Below are positions 38,071 to 48,509 of a stretch of DNA of 64,000 nucleotides, one piece after another (within the stretch, counting starts at the first letter, position 1; the number at the start of each line of letters is the position of its first letter). This DNA comes from an uncultured Sphingomonadaceae bacterium (GTDB lineage Bacteria > Pseudomonadota > Alphaproteobacteria > Sphingomonadales > Sphingomonadaceae). The translations under genes were made by a program, and so were the position numbers. The notes below the pieces were generated by a model, which was not told where the DNA came from, did no database searches, and saw nothing but the letters and a program-made list of their open reading frames with translations. Location: assembly GCA_947496865.1 (NCBI GenBank), contig CANMEE010000002.1:682001-746000 (forward strand), written 5' to 3'.

Positions 38071-38544
38071 TCAGATAAACTCGATTTTTTCGAGGAGATA
38101 AAATTTGTCGCCCGATGGCACAGTGACTTCAATCTCTTCACCCACGCTACGGCCGATAAACGCGCGACCAATGGGGCTATTATAGCTTATCTTGCCAACC
38201 TTTGCATCGGCTTCTGCTTGACCAACCAGCTGATATTTAATTGGCTTGTCATCCTCGTCGAGCAAGGTCAACGTCGCGCCGAATACAGCTTTATCGCCCG
38301 ACAAGGTTTTCGGATCAATAACCTGCGCGCGGCTCAGCTTGTCTTCGATATCAGCAAGCGTTGCTTCAACCTGGCCCTGACGCTCTTTCGCGGCGTGATA
38401 TTCGGCATTTTCCGACAGATCACCATGCGCGCGTGCTTCTTCAATCGCATCGACAATAAGCGGCCGCTCTTCTTTAAGCGCCTTTAATTCGGCTTCCAAC
38501 ATGGCATGGCCTTCGGCCAGCATCGGTACTTTTTCTACAGCCAT
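38071..38544 (-). CDS. greA: Transcription elongation factor GreA
   Basis: A 157-residue factor with the N-terminal antiparallel coiled coil that enters the RNA polymerase secondary channel and restores stalled complexes by transcript cleavage. [19 protein letters not shown] contains the essential acidic tip (Asp-Leu-Ser-Glu-Asn), and the C-terminal FKBP-like domain is complete ([19 protein letters not shown]). It sits downstream of carB by 114 bases, a common alphaproteobacterial arrangement. Confidence 0.97.
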   Translation of the reverse strand: MAVEKVPMLAEGHAMLEAELKALKEERPLIVDAIEEARAHGDLSENAEYHAAKERQGQVEATLADIEDKLSRAQVIDPKTLSGDKAVFGATLTLLDEDDKPIKYQLVGQAEADAKVGKISYNSPIGRAFIGRSVGEEIEVTVPSGDKFYLLEKIEFI

Positions 38545-38658
38545 TTTTGGCCTTTCTTCTTCGCATTCGCAGTGGTTTTCGTAGGCCGCTGCGTCAAAAA
38601 TAGGTTCCCGGCGCCCCTCCTGATGAAGGCTCGCCCGCAGTGTGACAAATTGTCGGGG

Positions 38659-41600
38659 TTAAGTCTGCGAACCCTTATAATAAGACTGAAGCGCGCGAAC
38701 TTCAAGAGTCTCGTCGCGCATGGCCGCAATTGCCTCCATCGCTGCAACACTAGCGGTCGCAGTTGTGTAGGAAGGTATCTTGCCGTTCAGCGCCCCCGCC
38801 CGGATTGATTTGGAGTCTTTAAGCGACTGCCAACCCTCGGTCGTGTTGAAAATCAGATCAACATCGCCGTCGATAATCCGGTCGACAATATGCGGCCGTC
38901 CCTCAGCCACTTTGTTGACCTTGGTTACAGTTATGCCCTTGTCGGTCAGATAATCGGCTGTCCCGCTGGTGGCGATAATCTTAAAGCCCAATTTCTCGGC
39001 TAAGCGCGCCGCAGGCTCGATCACCTTCTTGTCCGTCTCCTTCACAGAAACAAACAGCGTCCCGCCATCGGGCAGGATATTATTTGCGCCCAATTGCGCC
39101 TTGCCAAAGGCTATCGCAAAGCTCTTGTCGATACCCATAACTTCGCCGGTAGACTTCATTTCCGGTGACAAAACCGGATCAATGCCGGGGAATCGGTTAA
39201 ACGGGAAGACCGCTTCTTTCACAGCGATATAATCGATATGCCTATTGATTGGTGGTAAGTCTTTCAGCTTCTCGCCTGCCATCACACGTGAGGCGATCTT
39301 GGCAATCGGCACGCCAATGGCCTTAGCGACAAACGGCACGGTACGACTGGCCCGCGGATTTACTTCAATGAGGTAGACTTCGCCGTCTTTCACCGCGAAT
39401 TGGATGTTCATCAAGCCGCGCACTTTCAGACCGAAAGCCAAGGCCTCTGCTTGCCGCTCCATCTCGGCAATAATCTCATCGCTAAGATTATAAGGCGGGA
39501 TCGTACAAGCACTGTCGCCACTATGAACGCCGGCTTCTTCAATATGCTGCAGCACGCCACAAACAACGACTTCATCACCATCGCAAATGGCATCGACGTC
39601 AACTTCGACAGCATCGCGCAAATATTGGTCGACCAGAACGGGTTGATCACCGGACACCTGCACTGCCGTCTTGATGTAATTTTCCAGCTGGGCAGGACCA
39701 TCGACAATTTCCATCGCGCGGCCGCCGAGAACAAAACTTGGTCGGATTAGCACTGGATACCCAATGCGTTCAGCGATTTTCACCGCTTCCTCTTCGGTCC
39801 GTGCCATGCCGTTTTCTGGCTGCTTCAATTTCAGGTCATTGACCAGTTTCGCAAAACGTTCGCGGTCTTCGGCCAGATCAATCGCATCCGGTGTGGTGCC
39901 AAGGATCGGTATCCCGGCTTCTTCCAGCGCGGAGGCCAGTTTCAGCGGTGTCTGCCCACCAAATTGGACAATCACGCCAACCAGCTCGCCCTTGCTTTGC
40001 TCGACATGCAGGATTTCCAGCACATCTTCCGCGGTCAACGGCTCAAAATAGAGCCGATCCGAGGTATCATAATCAGTCGATACGGTTTCGGGATTGCAAT
40101 TGACCATGATCGTTTCGTAACCGGCGTCCGCCAGCGCGAAACAAGCGTGACAGCAGCAATAGTCAAACTCAATCCCCTGCCCGATACGGTTCGGTCCACC
40201 GCCCAAAATCACGATTTTCCGGCGATCAGAAGGCATGGCCTCATTTTCCGGCTCCCCGAAAATCGGTGCTTCATAGGTGGAGTACATATAGGGCGTCTTG
40301 GCTTCAAATTCGGCCGCACAGGTATCAATCCGCTTGAACACGGGCCGCACACCCAGTTTATGCCGCAAAGCGCGCACTTCGGCTTCGGTCGTCGCGCCAG
40401 CCATGGCTGCAATAGCATCATGCACCAGTCCATGTCCGCCAGCGACAGCGCGCCCTGCCCCGCCAGCAACATGCACGGCGTCGACCGCCAGATTGGCCAG
40501 ACGCTGATCCGAAAAGCCCATGGACTTTAGTTTGCGCAGCGCCTCTGGGCCATTGGGCAAGCCATTGTCCAATATCTCCTGCTCGGCGTCAATAATTTCG
40601 CGAATACGTGCCAGAAACCAAGGGTCAAACCGGGCGATGTCAAAAATTTCCGCATCGCTAAAACCTTCGCGCATCGCTTGGGCTGCCACCAGCAACCGAT
40701 CCGGTGTGGCGCGCGCCAGTTCCGCCGCAATCTCGTCGCGCGACGCCCCAATCAACTCCTGCACCCGGTTAAAGCCATCCAATCCGGTTTCGAGCCCGCG
40801 CAAAGCCTTTTGCAGCGATTCGTGAATATTGCGGCCTATCGCCATGACTTCACCGACAGATTTCATCGCCGTGGAAAGCAAGGGTTCTGCGCCCTTGAAT
40901 TTTTCGAACGCAAAGCGCGGAATTTTGGTGACGACATAATCAATCGTCGGTTCAAATGACGCCGGTGTTGCGCCCGTAATGTCGTTATCAATCTCGTCGA
41001 GCGTATAACCAACGGCGAGTTTGGCCGCGACCTTGGCAATCGGGAAGCCGGTTGCCTTGGATGCCAGCGCAGAACTGCGTGAAACCCGCGGGTTCATTTC
41101 GATCACAACGAGCCGCCCGTCCTTCGGATTAACTGCGAACTGTACGTTGGAACCGCCTGTTTCGACTCCGATTTCCCGCAAGACCGCCAAAGAGGCGTTG
41201 CGCATGATCTGATATTCTTTGTCGGTCAGTGTCAGCGCCGGCGCGACCGTGATCGAGTCGCCCGTATGCACACCCATGGGATCGACATTTTCGATGGAAC
41301 AGATGATGATGCAATTATCCGCACGATCGCGGACAACTTCCATCTCATATTCTTTCCAGCCTATCAGGGATTCGTCGATCAGCACTTCATTGGTGGGCGA
41401 AGCTTCCAGCGATGTCCGGATAAAGTGGATAAATTCTTCGCGGTTATACGCCACGCCGCCGCCGGTGCCGCCCATGGTAAAGCTGGGCCGCATGATCGCG
41501 GGTAATCCGATATCTTCGAGAATTTCCAGCGCTTGCTCTTCGCTATGCGCAACCGCAGAGCGCGGGCTTTCCAACCCAATCTTGTCCATCGCGGCTTTAA

Positions 41601-41994
41601 ATTTCTCGCGATCTTCGGCCTTGTCGATGGCTTCGGCGTCCGCGCCAATCATCTGGACATTATATTTGTCGAGCACGCCCATTTTATTGAGCGTCAGCGC
41701 GGTATTCAGCGCCGTCTGTCCGCCCATGGTCGGCAGCACCGCGTCCGGGCGCTCTTTGGCGATGATTTTCTCGACAATTTCCGGCGTAATCGGCTCGACA
41801 TAGGTCGCGTCCGCCATCTCCGGATCGGTCATGATCGTCGCCGGATTGGAGTTCACCAGGATGATCCGGTACCCCTCCTCTTTCAGCGCCTTGCAAGCCT
41901 GCGTCCCCGAATAATCAAATTCGCAGGCCTGTCCGATAACAATCGGGCCAGCGCCAATGATCAGGATGGATTTTATGTCAGTTCTTTTGGGCAT
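38659..41994 (-). CDS. carB: Carbamoyl phosphate synthase large subunit
   Basis: A 1111-residue enzyme making carbamoyl phosphate for arginine and pyrimidine synthesis. The two homologous ATP-grasp halves are visible: [22 protein letters not shown] and [13 protein letters not shown] in the first, then [24 protein letters not shown] [20 protein letters not shown] and [15 protein letters not shown] in the second. The C-terminal allosteric/MGS-like domain is present ([14 protein letters not shown]). The ATG overlaps the rraB stop by one base (TAATG). It is the partner of carA 0.4 kb upstream. Confidence 0.98.
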   Translation of the reverse strand: MPKRTDIKSILIIGAGPIVIGQACEFDYSGTQACKALKEEGYRIILVNSNPATIMTDPEMADATYVEPITPEIVEKIIAKERPDAVLPTMGGQTALNTALTLNKMGVLDKYNVQMIGADAEAIDKAEDREKFKAAMDKIGLESPRSAVAHSEEQALEILEDIGLPAIMRPSFTMGGTGGGVAYNREEFIHFIRTSLEASPTNEVLIDESLIGWKEYEMEVVRDRADNCIIICSIENVDPMGVHTGDSITVAPALTLTDKEYQIMRNASLAVLREIGVETGGSNVQFAVNPKDGRLVVIEMNPRVSRSSALASKATGFPIAKVAAKLAVGYTLDEIDNDITGATPASFEPTIDYVVTKIPRFAFEKFKGAEPLLSTAMKSVGEVMAIGRNIHESLQKALRGLETGLDGFNRVQELIGASRDEIAAELARATPDRLLVAAQAMREGFSDAEIFDIARFDPWFLARIREIIDAEQEILDNGLPNGPEALRKLKSMGFSDQRLANLAVDAVHVAGGAGRAVAGGHGLVHDAIAAMAGATTEAEVRALRHKLGVRPVFKRIDTCAAEFEAKTPYMYSTYEAPIFGEPENEAMPSDRRKIVILGGGPNRIGQGIEFDYCCCHACFALADAGYETIMVNCNPETVSTDYDTSDRLYFEPLTAEDVLEILHVEQSKGELVGVIVQFGGQTPLKLASALEEAGIPILGTTPDAIDLAEDRERFAKLVNDLKLKQPENGMARTEEEAVKIAERIGYPVLIRPSFVLGGRAMEIVDGPAQLENYIKTAVQVSGDQPVLVDQYLRDAVEVDVDAICDGDEVVVCGVLQHIEEAGVHSGDSACTIPPYNLSDEIIAEMERQAEALAFGLKVRGLMNIQFAVKDGEVYLIEVNPRASRTVPFVAKAIGVPIAKIASRVMAGEKLKDLPPINRHIDYIAVKEAVFPFNRFPGIDPVLSPEMKSTGEVMGIDKSFAIAFGKAQLGANNILPDGGTLFVSVKETDKKVIEPAARLAEKLGFKIIATSGTADYLTDKGITVTKVNKVAEGRPHIVDRIIDGDVDLIFNTTEGWQSLKDSKSIRAGALNGKIPSYTTATASVAAMEAIAAMRDETLEVRALQSYYKGSQT

Positions 41995-42368
41995 TATGCG
42001 GGATTCTCATCAGAAATTGGACCATTCTCGTTGCAGGCAAAGCAGCCCCAACCATCGTGGTCGATGTCATATTCTGTCTCAATTTCAAGGCTTTTGCGGG
42101 TCAGTTCGTGGATCGTCTCCCGCTTTGTGTCCAAATCGATTTGCAGTTCGATTTCCCACTCACCCTCGTCTTTGGCGACGACCGCGGAATGAAAACCCCA
42201 TTTCGCGGCGTCATTTTTCAGCTTGTTGAGATCAGCTACGGCTCCGACAAATTGCACGTTAATCTCGCGCACCACATGGTCCAGATCGCCGCCTGCTGCC
42301 ATGTTTTTCAGGATTTCATCATCCGTCGCCCATTCTTCGGCCAGATGGGCCGGATCAATCGCACTCAT
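41994..42368 (-). CDS. RraB-family protein (regulator of RNase E type), inserted between carA and carB
   Basis: A 124-residue acidic protein. [23 protein letters not shown], the helix [30 protein letters not shown] and the C-terminal [13 protein letters not shown] match the RraB order (the E. coli protein ends in DVEYDGWGTYF-like sequence). RraB binds RNase E and slows RNA decay in E. coli. A C-x-x-C (CFAC) near the end is unusual. Both ends are TAATG overlaps, so carA, this gene and carB are translated as one unit. Function here is inferred from similarity. Confidence 0.75.
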   Translation of the reverse strand: MSAIDPAHLAEEWATDDEILKNMAAGGDLDHVVREINVQFVGAVADLNKLKNDAAKWGFHSAVVAKDEGEWEIELQIDLDTKRETIHELTRKSLEIETEYDIDHDGWGCFACNENGPISDENPA

Positions 42369-43549
42369 TACGCCAATCCCCCCACAAATTTCTCGAACAG
42401 GTAGAAACTATCCTGCGGCCCCGGACTGGCTTCCGGGTGGTATTGGACGCCAAAAGCGCGTTTTCCAGTGATGCTGATGCCGCAATTGCTACCATCGAAC
42501 AGGCTTTTGTGGGTTTCGACGATGGTGTCGGGCAATGTATCGCCGTCCACCGCGAAGCCGTGGTTCATGCTGGTGATTTCAACCAATCCCTCACTGCTGT
42601 CCCAATCCCCGCCAACGCGCTGCACCGGGTGATTGGCGCCGCGATGGCCTTGATGCATTTTGACGGTTTTTGCGCCGGCGGCCAGCGCCAGCATCTGATG
42701 GCCCAGGCAAATACCGAAAATCGGCACATCCTTGTCCAGCAGCTCTTTGATCACCGGAACCGCATATTCGCCTGTTGCCGCCGGATCGCCGGGACCATTG
42801 GACAAAAACACGCCGGCAGGCTCTAACGCCATGATGTGATCAAGCGAGGTTTGCGCTGGAACAACAGTGACTTTTGCGCCAGCATTTACAAGGTTTCTAA
42901 AGATATTGCGCTTGGCGCCAAAGTCGATGGCGACAACATGCGGTCGTGCCTCCATGTTATCCAATGGCGTGTAGCCATGGCCCAGTCGCCAAATCCCGCT
43001 ATCCCAGACCTTGGTCTGATGCCCGGTCACTTCGACCGCCAGATCCATGCCTTCAAGACCCGCCCAATCGCGCGCCTTGGCGAGCAAGTCATCAATATCA
43101 AACTGACCATCGGGATCGTGCGCAATCACTGCATTGGGCGCGCCCGCCTCCCTGATCCGCCGCGTCAACGCCCGCGTATCAACACCGGAAAGGCCAATGC
43201 GACCCTGATCCACCATCCACTGGTCAAATGGCTTATTGTTCCGAAAACTGCTGGGTTCCGTGACATCTTCGCGCACGATACAGCCCAATGCATGGGGCGC
43301 ATCCGCCTCGACATCCTCGTCATTGGTACCGACATTGCCGATATGCGGGAATGTGAACGTGACGATCTGTCCGGCATAGCTGGGGTCGGTCATCACCTCT
43401 TGATAACCGGTCATCGCTGTATTGAAGCAAACTTCGCCAACTGCAGCACCGGTGGCACCAAAGCCCCTGCCCCAAACGATGGTCCCATCGGCCAAAACCA
43501 ATATCCCTGTGGCACCCTTTGGAGCGGCGGGAATGTTGGTATCAGCCAT
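42368..43549 (-). CDS. carA: Carbamoyl phosphate synthase small subunit (glutaminase)
   Basis: A 393-residue glutamine amidotransferase giving ammonia to CarB. The N-terminal domain (ILVLADGTIVWGRGFGATG, TAMTGYQEVMTDPSYAGQIV) and the class I glutaminase with nucleophile Cys in GICLGHQMLALAAG and His/Glu in VQYHPEASPGPQDS are intact. The start is placed at the ATG of MADTNIPAAP (43549), about eight bases after AAGGA, not at the further upstream frame start at 43639. It is divergent from yqeY. Confidence 0.96.
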   Translation of the reverse strand: MADTNIPAAPKGATGILVLADGTIVWGRGFGATGAAVGEVCFNTAMTGYQEVMTDPSYAGQIVTFTFPHIGNVGTNDEDVEADAPHALGCIVREDVTEPSSFRNNKPFDQWMVDQGRIGLSGVDTRALTRRIREAGAPNAVIAHDPDGQFDIDDLLAKARDWAGLEGMDLAVEVTGHQTKVWDSGIWRLGHGYTPLDNMEARPHVVAIDFGAKRNIFRNLVNAGAKVTVVPAQTSLDHIMALEPAGVFLSNGPGDPAATGEYAVPVIKELLDKDVPIFGICLGHQMLALAAGAKTVKMHQGHRGANHPVQRVGGDWDSSEGLVEITSMNHGFAVDGDTLPDTIVETHKSLFDGSNCGISITGKRAFGVQYHPEASPGPQDSFYLFEKFVGGLA

Positions 43550-43701
43550 GGGCATTGTCCTTATATATGGCGGGAGTCTTGTGCTCCTGCGCTTCAAGCA
43601 AATTTCGCCGTGCCTAGGGGACGAAAAATACCGCTTCAATCTATGAAAATAAATAAGTTGCGGCTATGTTGGTAGCTTATTCCAAAAATATGGGGAACGC
43701 T

Positions 43702-44154
43702 ATGATTCGCGATGACGTGAAAGCGGCACAAATTGCGGCAATGAAGGCTGGCGACAAAGATCGCACAGCCGCTACGCGTGCCATATTGGCCAAAATCAAG
43801 GACAAGGATATCGAGCTTCGCACGAAAGACAGCAAGCTTGATGACGATGTCATGGTCACCGATGTTTTACAAAAAATGGCGAAACAACGCCGCGAATCGA
43901 TTGAGATGTTCGAATCTGGCGGCCGAGACGAATTGGCCAAGGGTGAGGAGATGGAACTTGTCGTCATCGAAGAATTCCTGCCTGCCCAATTGAGCGAGGC
44001 CGATACGGCTGCGTTGATCGATGGCATTAAAACGGAACTCGGCGCAGAATCGATGAAAGACATGGGCCGCGTGATGGCGGAACTCAAATCACGGCACGGC
44101 ACCGAGATTGATATGAGCAAAGCCAGTGGCCTGGTAAAGGCAACGCTGTCTTAA
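43702..44154 (+). CDS. yqeY: GatB/YqeY domain protein
   Basis: A 150-residue protein of the YqeY family, related to the tail domain of GatB. Start MIRDDVKAAQIAAMKAGDKDRTAA and middle KMAKQRRESIEMFESGGRDELA are characteristic; LPAQLSEADTAALIDGIKTELG follows. The ATG at 43702 has GGGGAA upstream. Its place next to dnaG-rpoD is common in alphaproteobacteria and Firmicutes. It may affect amidation or tRNA-related steps; its real role is unknown. Confidence 0.93.
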   Translation: MIRDDVKAAQIAAMKAGDKDRTAATRAILAKIKDKDIELRTKDSKLDDDVMVTDVLQKMAKQRRESIEMFESGGRDELAKGEEMELVVIEEFLPAQLSEADTAALIDGIKTELGAESMKDMGRVMAELKSRHGTEIDMSKASGLVKATLS

Positions 44155-44156
44155 AG

Positions 44157-44191
44157 CTCCCCTCCCGCCTACGGGAGGGGTCGGGGGTGGG
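44157..44191 (+). repeat. GC-rich palindromic repeat, left copy of an inverted pair
   Basis: CTCCCCTCCCGCCTACGGGA... contains a perfect 9-bp stem (CCCCTCCCG at 44159-44167 with CGGGAGGGG at 44172-44180) and a four-base loop, ending in GGGGGTGGG. It begins two bases after the yqeY stop and ends just before the DUF559 ATG. The reverse complement of 44541-44575 matches it at 25 of 35 positions by my alignment. Confidence 0.85.
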
Positions 44192-44192
44192 A

Positions 44193-44582
44193 ATGGTCCA
44201 ATTCAAACCGAGAAACACCGACCGAGCGCGAAAGCTGCGCAATCAAGCATCCCCAGCTGAGCGAATATTGTGGAAACATCTAAGCAAACGTCAGATTCAC
44301 GGATATAAATTCAGTCGGCAATTACCAATCGACCCCTATTTCTGTGACTTTCTATGCCGCGAGAAAAAGTTAGTTGTCGAAATTGATGGCGAGTCGCATA
44401 ATCAATCTCAAGAATATGACGCAGAACGCACAGCGCTTTTGAGAGACGAAGGGTACCACGTGATCCGCTTCACAAATTCAGATGTTTTGGATAGCGTTGA
44501 AGGCGTAGGCTTTCGTATTGTTGAAACCATTCGGAACATGCCCACCCCTATCCCCTCCCGCTCGCTGGAGGGAGATATATGA
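44193..44582 (+). CDS. DUF559 endonuclease-like protein
   Basis: A 129-residue protein of the DUF559/VSR-like nuclease fold. The basic head KPRNTDRARKLRNQASPAERILWKHL, the core FSRQLPIDPYFCDFLCREKKLVVEIDGESH (acidic residues of a PD-(D/E)xK-like site: the Asp of FCDF, and Glu with Asp in VEIDG) and VIRFTNSDVL are family features. The last codons (PIPSRSLEGDI) are coded by the right-hand repeat. The start is the ATG at 44193. The stop overlaps dnaG by four bases. DUF559 nuclease activity is predicted only. It interrupts a usual yqeY-dnaG adjacency, suggesting gain by transfer. Confidence 0.85.
   Translation: MVQFKPRNTDRARKLRNQASPAERILWKHLSKRQIHGYKFSRQLPIDPYFCDFLCREKKLVVEIDGESHNQSQEYDAERTALLRDEGYHVIRFTNSDVLDSVEGVGFRIVETIRNMPTPIPSRSLEGDI
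44541..44575 (-). repeat. GC-rich repeat, right copy of the inverted pair
   Basis: CCCACCCCTATCCCCTCCCG... is the inverted counterpart of 44157-44191. It can form a shorter stem (CCCTCC at 44553-44558 with GGAGGG at 44567-44572). It codes the DUF559 C-terminus and carries the dnaG ribosome-binding site. Confidence 0.8.
44567..44574 (+). promoter_or_regulatory. Ribosome-binding site of dnaG inside the repeat
   Basis: GGAGGGAG lies a few bases before the dnaG ATG at 44579; the GGAGG core is seven bases away. It belongs to the 3' arm of the repeat, so the hairpin could hide it. Confidence 0.7.
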
Positions 44583-46447
44583 CCCTTTCCCCGCAATGGC
44601 TTGATGAACTGCGCAGCCGGACCACCTTGTCCACGCTGATCGGCCGAACGGTGAAGGTACAAAAGGCGGGGCGCGAGTTTAAGGCCTGCTGCCCTTTTCA
44701 TAACGAGAAGACACCCAGCTTCACGATTAACGACGAAAAAGGCTTCTACCATTGCTTTGGTTGTGGGGCCCATGGAGACGCCATTCGCTGGATGACGGAT
44801 CAGCGCGGATTGGGTTTCATGGATGCTGTCAAAGACCTGGCTGCTGAAGCGCAAATGGAAGTCCCTGCCCCCGATCCGCGCGCTGCACAGCGACAAGAAG
44901 CCCGTGCAACCTTACATGACGTCATGGCGGCAGCGCAGGATTGGTTTGTTACACAGTTCAACGGAATAGAAGGCACTGCCGCCAGAGATTACCTCAAAAA
45001 CCGCGGGATTTCGGACAAGACAATCAAAGAATTTGGCTTTGGCTTTGCGCCAGATTCACGAGGGCGACTCAAAGAAGCGCTATCAATCCATGGTGTGGAT
45101 CAACTCGTTGAGGCTGGACTGCTGATCAAGGTTGAAGATCGCGACCCGTATGACCGTTTTCGCGGCCGATTGATGATACCGATCCGCGACCCGCGCGGGC
45201 GAGTGATCGCTTTTGGCGGCCGAATATTGGGGGATGGTGAACCGAAATATCTCAATTCTCCCGATACGCCTTTGTTTGACAAGGGACGGACACTCTACAA
45301 TCTCGACAAGGCCTCCCCCGCCTCTCGCCAGACCGGGCGTATATTGGTCGTGGAAGGCTATATGGACGCCATTGCGTTGGCACAGGCGGGCTTTGAAGAT
45401 GTTGTCGCACCATTGGGTACGGCGCTGACGGAAAACCAGATCGAACGAATCTGGAAAATGGTCGAAGCGCCCATCCTTTGCTTTGACGGCGACAATGCTG
45501 GACAAAAAGCGGCTATGCGCGCGGCTCTGCGGGCCTTACCGATTTTACGCCCTTCCCACAGTCTGAATTTCATCTCGCTGCCAGCAGGACAAGACCCGGA
45601 TGACCTTATCCGTTCCGATGGCCCGCAGGCATTTGCCGAACTGATTGCCGCCCCGCAAATGCTGGGTGAGAAAATCTGGCAGGTGGAGTTTGAAGCAGAA
45701 CCGCTCAATACCCCGGAATCTAAGGCTGGTCTGAAAAAACGCCTGTCGGACCATGCACGCGATATTGCGGACCATGATATTGCCCAACATTACCGACAAG
45801 ACTTTCAAGAACGATATGAAAGTGCTTTTTTTGCAAAGCGCGACAGTCATAACAGACAAGGCCAGTTTCAACGGTCAAAAAACGGATTCAAATCCCAATA
45901 TGTCTCCTTCAAGCCAATGGACGACACAAAATCGGTTTTGATCGACGGGCATGACCTGCGTATTGCCAAAGCAATATTGGGCGGGTTGATCCGCCATCCT
46001 TCCCAGATTTCCAGGCATTTTGAAGAATTAACAATAATGCGACTGGCCGATTCGCAGATGCAGGCTTTGCTATCAGAGCTAATTCGTGCCGCAATGCGCA
46101 AAGAAATGCTTGATATGCAGGGCCTTCTTACCATATTGGAACAGACAGATTGTTATAATGTCGCAAAAGGGCTGTTACGGGCCGATGCGCTGAATTTCAT
46201 TTTCAACCGCAAGCTGCCAGAGACTGCCCCGTCGGAGTTAATCGAACGGGCGCAGAGTGATTTGGCGGAAGCGATTAAAGTGATAACGGCGCGACCGGGA
46301 CTGGAAGCGGCTTTGGCGGAGGCAACACGGCGGGTACAAGATAATCTTGATGAAGAAAGCTATGCCGAGCAGCAACGTTTGCGGCAGGCGAAGCAGGAAT
46401 TTCACGAAAGATTGGTTGAGCTCACACAAATTGACGATGTTGTTTGA
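44579..46447 (+). CDS. dnaG: DNA primase DnaG
   Basis: A 622-residue primase making RNA primers at the replication fork. The zinc-finger is complete (Cys38, His41, Cys59 and Cys62 in CCPFHNEKTPSF and YHCFGCG). The TOPRIM domain shows LVVEGYMDAIALAQAGFEDVVAPLG and CFDGDNAGQKAAMRAA, with the acidic triad. The C-terminal helicase-binding part (about 440-622) is less conserved. The order yqeY-(DUF559)-dnaG-rpoD resembles the old macromolecular synthesis operon. Confidence 0.98.
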   Translation: MTLSPQWLDELRSRTTLSTLIGRTVKVQKAGREFKACCPFHNEKTPSFTINDEKGFYHCFGCGAHGDAIRWMTDQRGLGFMDAVKDLAAEAQMEVPAPDPRAAQRQEARATLHDVMAAAQDWFVTQFNGIEGTAARDYLKNRGISDKTIKEFGFGFAPDSRGRLKEALSIHGVDQLVEAGLLIKVEDRDPYDRFRGRLMIPIRDPRGRVIAFGGRILGDGEPKYLNSPDTPLFDKGRTLYNLDKASPASRQTGRILVVEGYMDAIALAQAGFEDVVAPLGTALTENQIERIWKMVEAPILCFDGDNAGQKAAMRAALRALPILRPSHSLNFISLPAGQDPDDLIRSDGPQAFAELIAAPQMLGEKIWQVEFEAEPLNTPESKAGLKKRLSDHARDIADHDIAQHYRQDFQERYESAFFAKRDSHNRQGQFQRSKNGFKSQYVSFKPMDDTKSVLIDGHDLRIAKAILGGLIRHPSQISRHFEELTIMRLADSQMQALLSELIRAAMRKEMLDMQGLLTILEQTDCYNVAKGLLRADALNFIFNRKLPETAPSELIERAQSDLAEAIKVITARPGLEAALAEATRRVQDNLDEESYAEQQRLRQAKQEFHERLVELTQIDDVV

Positions 46448-46484
46448 TTATGTGGTTTAGTTTTTAAAGTAAGGGCCCTGAGAC

Positions 46485-48509
46485 TTGGCAAGCAAAGCAA
46501 AAAAACCTGCGGTGACCGAAGATGCACCGCTTATTGATATGAACGAATCGGCCGTTAAAAAGCTGCTCGCAAAGGCTAAAAAGCGCGGCTACCTTACATA
46601 TGATGAACTAAATGAAGCCATGCCTCAGGACCAAATGTCGACCGACCAAATTGAAGACGTGATGTCATCGATTTCTGACATGGGCGTCAAGATTGTCGAA
46701 AATGACGATGAAGCTGCCGAAGAAATGGGGGGCGATGAAGTCGAGTCCATTGACGGCTCCGAGAAAGACAAAAAACCTGCTGCAGCCGCAGCGCCGAAAA
46801 AAGCGGCCGGAGATCGTACGGATGACCCTGTACGCATGTACTTGCGTGAAATGGGCGCTGTCGAGTTGCTCAGCCGCGAAGGTGAAATAGCGATTGCCAA
46901 GCGTATTGAAGCTGGCCGCGATACAATGATCTGGGGCCTGTGTGAGAGCCCGACAACTTTTAATGCGATCATCGAATGGTCGACGGCGCTAAATGATGGC
47001 GAGATGCAACTGCGCGAGATACTTGATCTTGACGCTATGCTGTCGAAAGATCCCGTGCCGGAAAATCTTGAAGACGAAGATGACGACGATGGTGAGATCA
47101 GCGAAAAAACCGCAGGACCATCGTTTAAAGATGACGATGAAGTTGAAGATGAGCCGGAAAAGGCCGAGGGCGAAGGCGACGATGAAGACGAGCTGACGGA
47201 ACGCCGGACCAAACGCGTCGTTGAAGAAGAGGAAGAAGATAACACGCTTTCTCTCGCACAGATGGAAGAGGCCCTGAAACCGGAAGCCTTGGAAAAATTT
47301 GCAACAATCACCTCGGTATTTAAGAAATTCTCGAAATTGCAAAATACCAGAATGGAAGCTTTTTCCGTTGGTGACGATTTCCCTGCCGCGTCTGAGAAAA
47401 AATATCACAACCTTCGCGAAGAACTAACCGCGTTGGTTGAAAGCGTGCAATTTCACGCCAATAAGATCGAATTTTTGGTTGATCAGCTTTATTCATTTAA
47501 TCGCCGTCTCACGGCTTTGGGTGGACAAATGCTACGTTTGGCGGAACGTCACAAAGTCCCGCGCCGCTCCTTTTTGGAAGGTTATGTCGGCCATGAATTG
47601 GACGATGGTTGGCTGGCAAGCATGGCCAAGACGGATAAAAAATGGGCCGCTTTTGCCGAAAAAGAAGCCTCATCGGTTGAACGGATTCGCGCTGAAATCT
47701 CTGATATTTCCGCCGCTACCGGGACGTCGCTCGACGAATTCCGTCGGATCGTCAACATGGTTCAAAAAGGCGAACGCGAAGCCCGTATCGCTAAAAAGGA
47801 AATGGTCGAAGCGAATTTGCGCCTCGTTATTTCCATCGCCAAAAAATATACTAACCGCGGCCTGCAATTCCTGGATTTGATTCAGGAAGGCAATATTGGC
47901 CTGATGAAAGCGGTTGATAAGTTTGAATATCGTCGCGGTTACAAATTCTCCACTTATGCAACCTGGTGGATTCGGCAGGCCATTACACGGTCTATCGCCG
48001 ATCAGGCGCGAACCATTCGTATTCCTGTCCACATGATCGAGACGATCAATAAACTTGTCCGCACATCGCGCCAGTTCTTGCATGAGCAGGGTCGTGAACC
48101 GACACCGGAAGAAATGGCTGAACGCCTTTCCATGCCACTGGAAAAAGTGCGCAAGGTTATGAAAATCGCCAAAGAACCGATTAGTCTGGAAACTCCGATT
48201 GGTGACGAGGAAGATTCACATCTCGGTGATTTTATCGAAGATAAAAATGCAATCATCCCCGTTGATGCCGCGATTCAGGCGAATCTCAAAGAGACCGTAA
48301 CCCGTGTCCTAGCAAGCCTAACGCCTCGGGAAGAGCGCGTATTGCGTATGCGGTTCGGTATAGGCATGAACACCGATCACACGCTGGAGGAAGTAGGCCA
48401 GCAATTTAGCGTGACCCGGGAGCGTATCCGCCAAATTGAAGCGAAAGCGCTTCGGAAACTGAAACATCCTAGCCGCAGCCGCAAAATGCGCAGTTTTCTG
48501 GATCAGTAA
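46485..48509 (+). CDS. rpoD: Primary sigma factor RpoD (sigma-70)
   Basis: A 674-residue housekeeping sigma factor. Region 1.1 is at the N-terminus, region 1.2 starts with [22 protein letters not shown] (about residue 108), region 2 includes [40 protein letters not shown] and the region 4.2 helix-turn-helix is [20 protein letters not shown] near residue 632. A very acidic, low-complexity insert (about 190-270) is longer than in E. coli. The start is TTG, about ten bases after AAGGG; no in-frame ATG exists nearby. Confidence 0.98.
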   Translation: MASKAKKPAVTEDAPLIDMNESAVKKLLAKAKKRGYLTYDELNEAMPQDQMSTDQIEDVMSSISDMGVKIVENDDEAAEEMGGDEVESIDGSEKDKKPAAAAAPKKAAGDRTDDPVRMYLREMGAVELLSREGEIAIAKRIEAGRDTMIWGLCESPTTFNAIIEWSTALNDGEMQLREILDLDAMLSKDPVPENLEDEDDDDGEISEKTAGPSFKDDDEVEDEPEKAEGEGDDEDELTERRTKRVVEEEEEDNTLSLAQMEEALKPEALEKFATITSVFKKFSKLQNTRMEAFSVGDDFPAASEKKYHNLREELTALVESVQFHANKIEFLVDQLYSFNRRLTALGGQMLRLAERHKVPRRSFLEGYVGHELDDGWLASMAKTDKKWAAFAEKEASSVERIRAEISDISAATGTSLDEFRRIVNMVQKGEREARIAKKEMVEANLRLVISIAKKYTNRGLQFLDLIQEGNIGLMKAVDKFEYRRGYKFSTYATWWIRQAITRSIADQARTIRIPVHMIETINKLVRTSRQFLHEQGREPTPEEMAERLSMPLEKVRKVMKIAKEPISLETPIGDEEDSHLGDFIEDKNAIIPVDAAIQANLKETVTRVLASLTPREERVLRMRFGIGMNTDHTLEEVGQQFSVTRERIRQIEAKALRKLKHPSRSRKMRSFLDQ

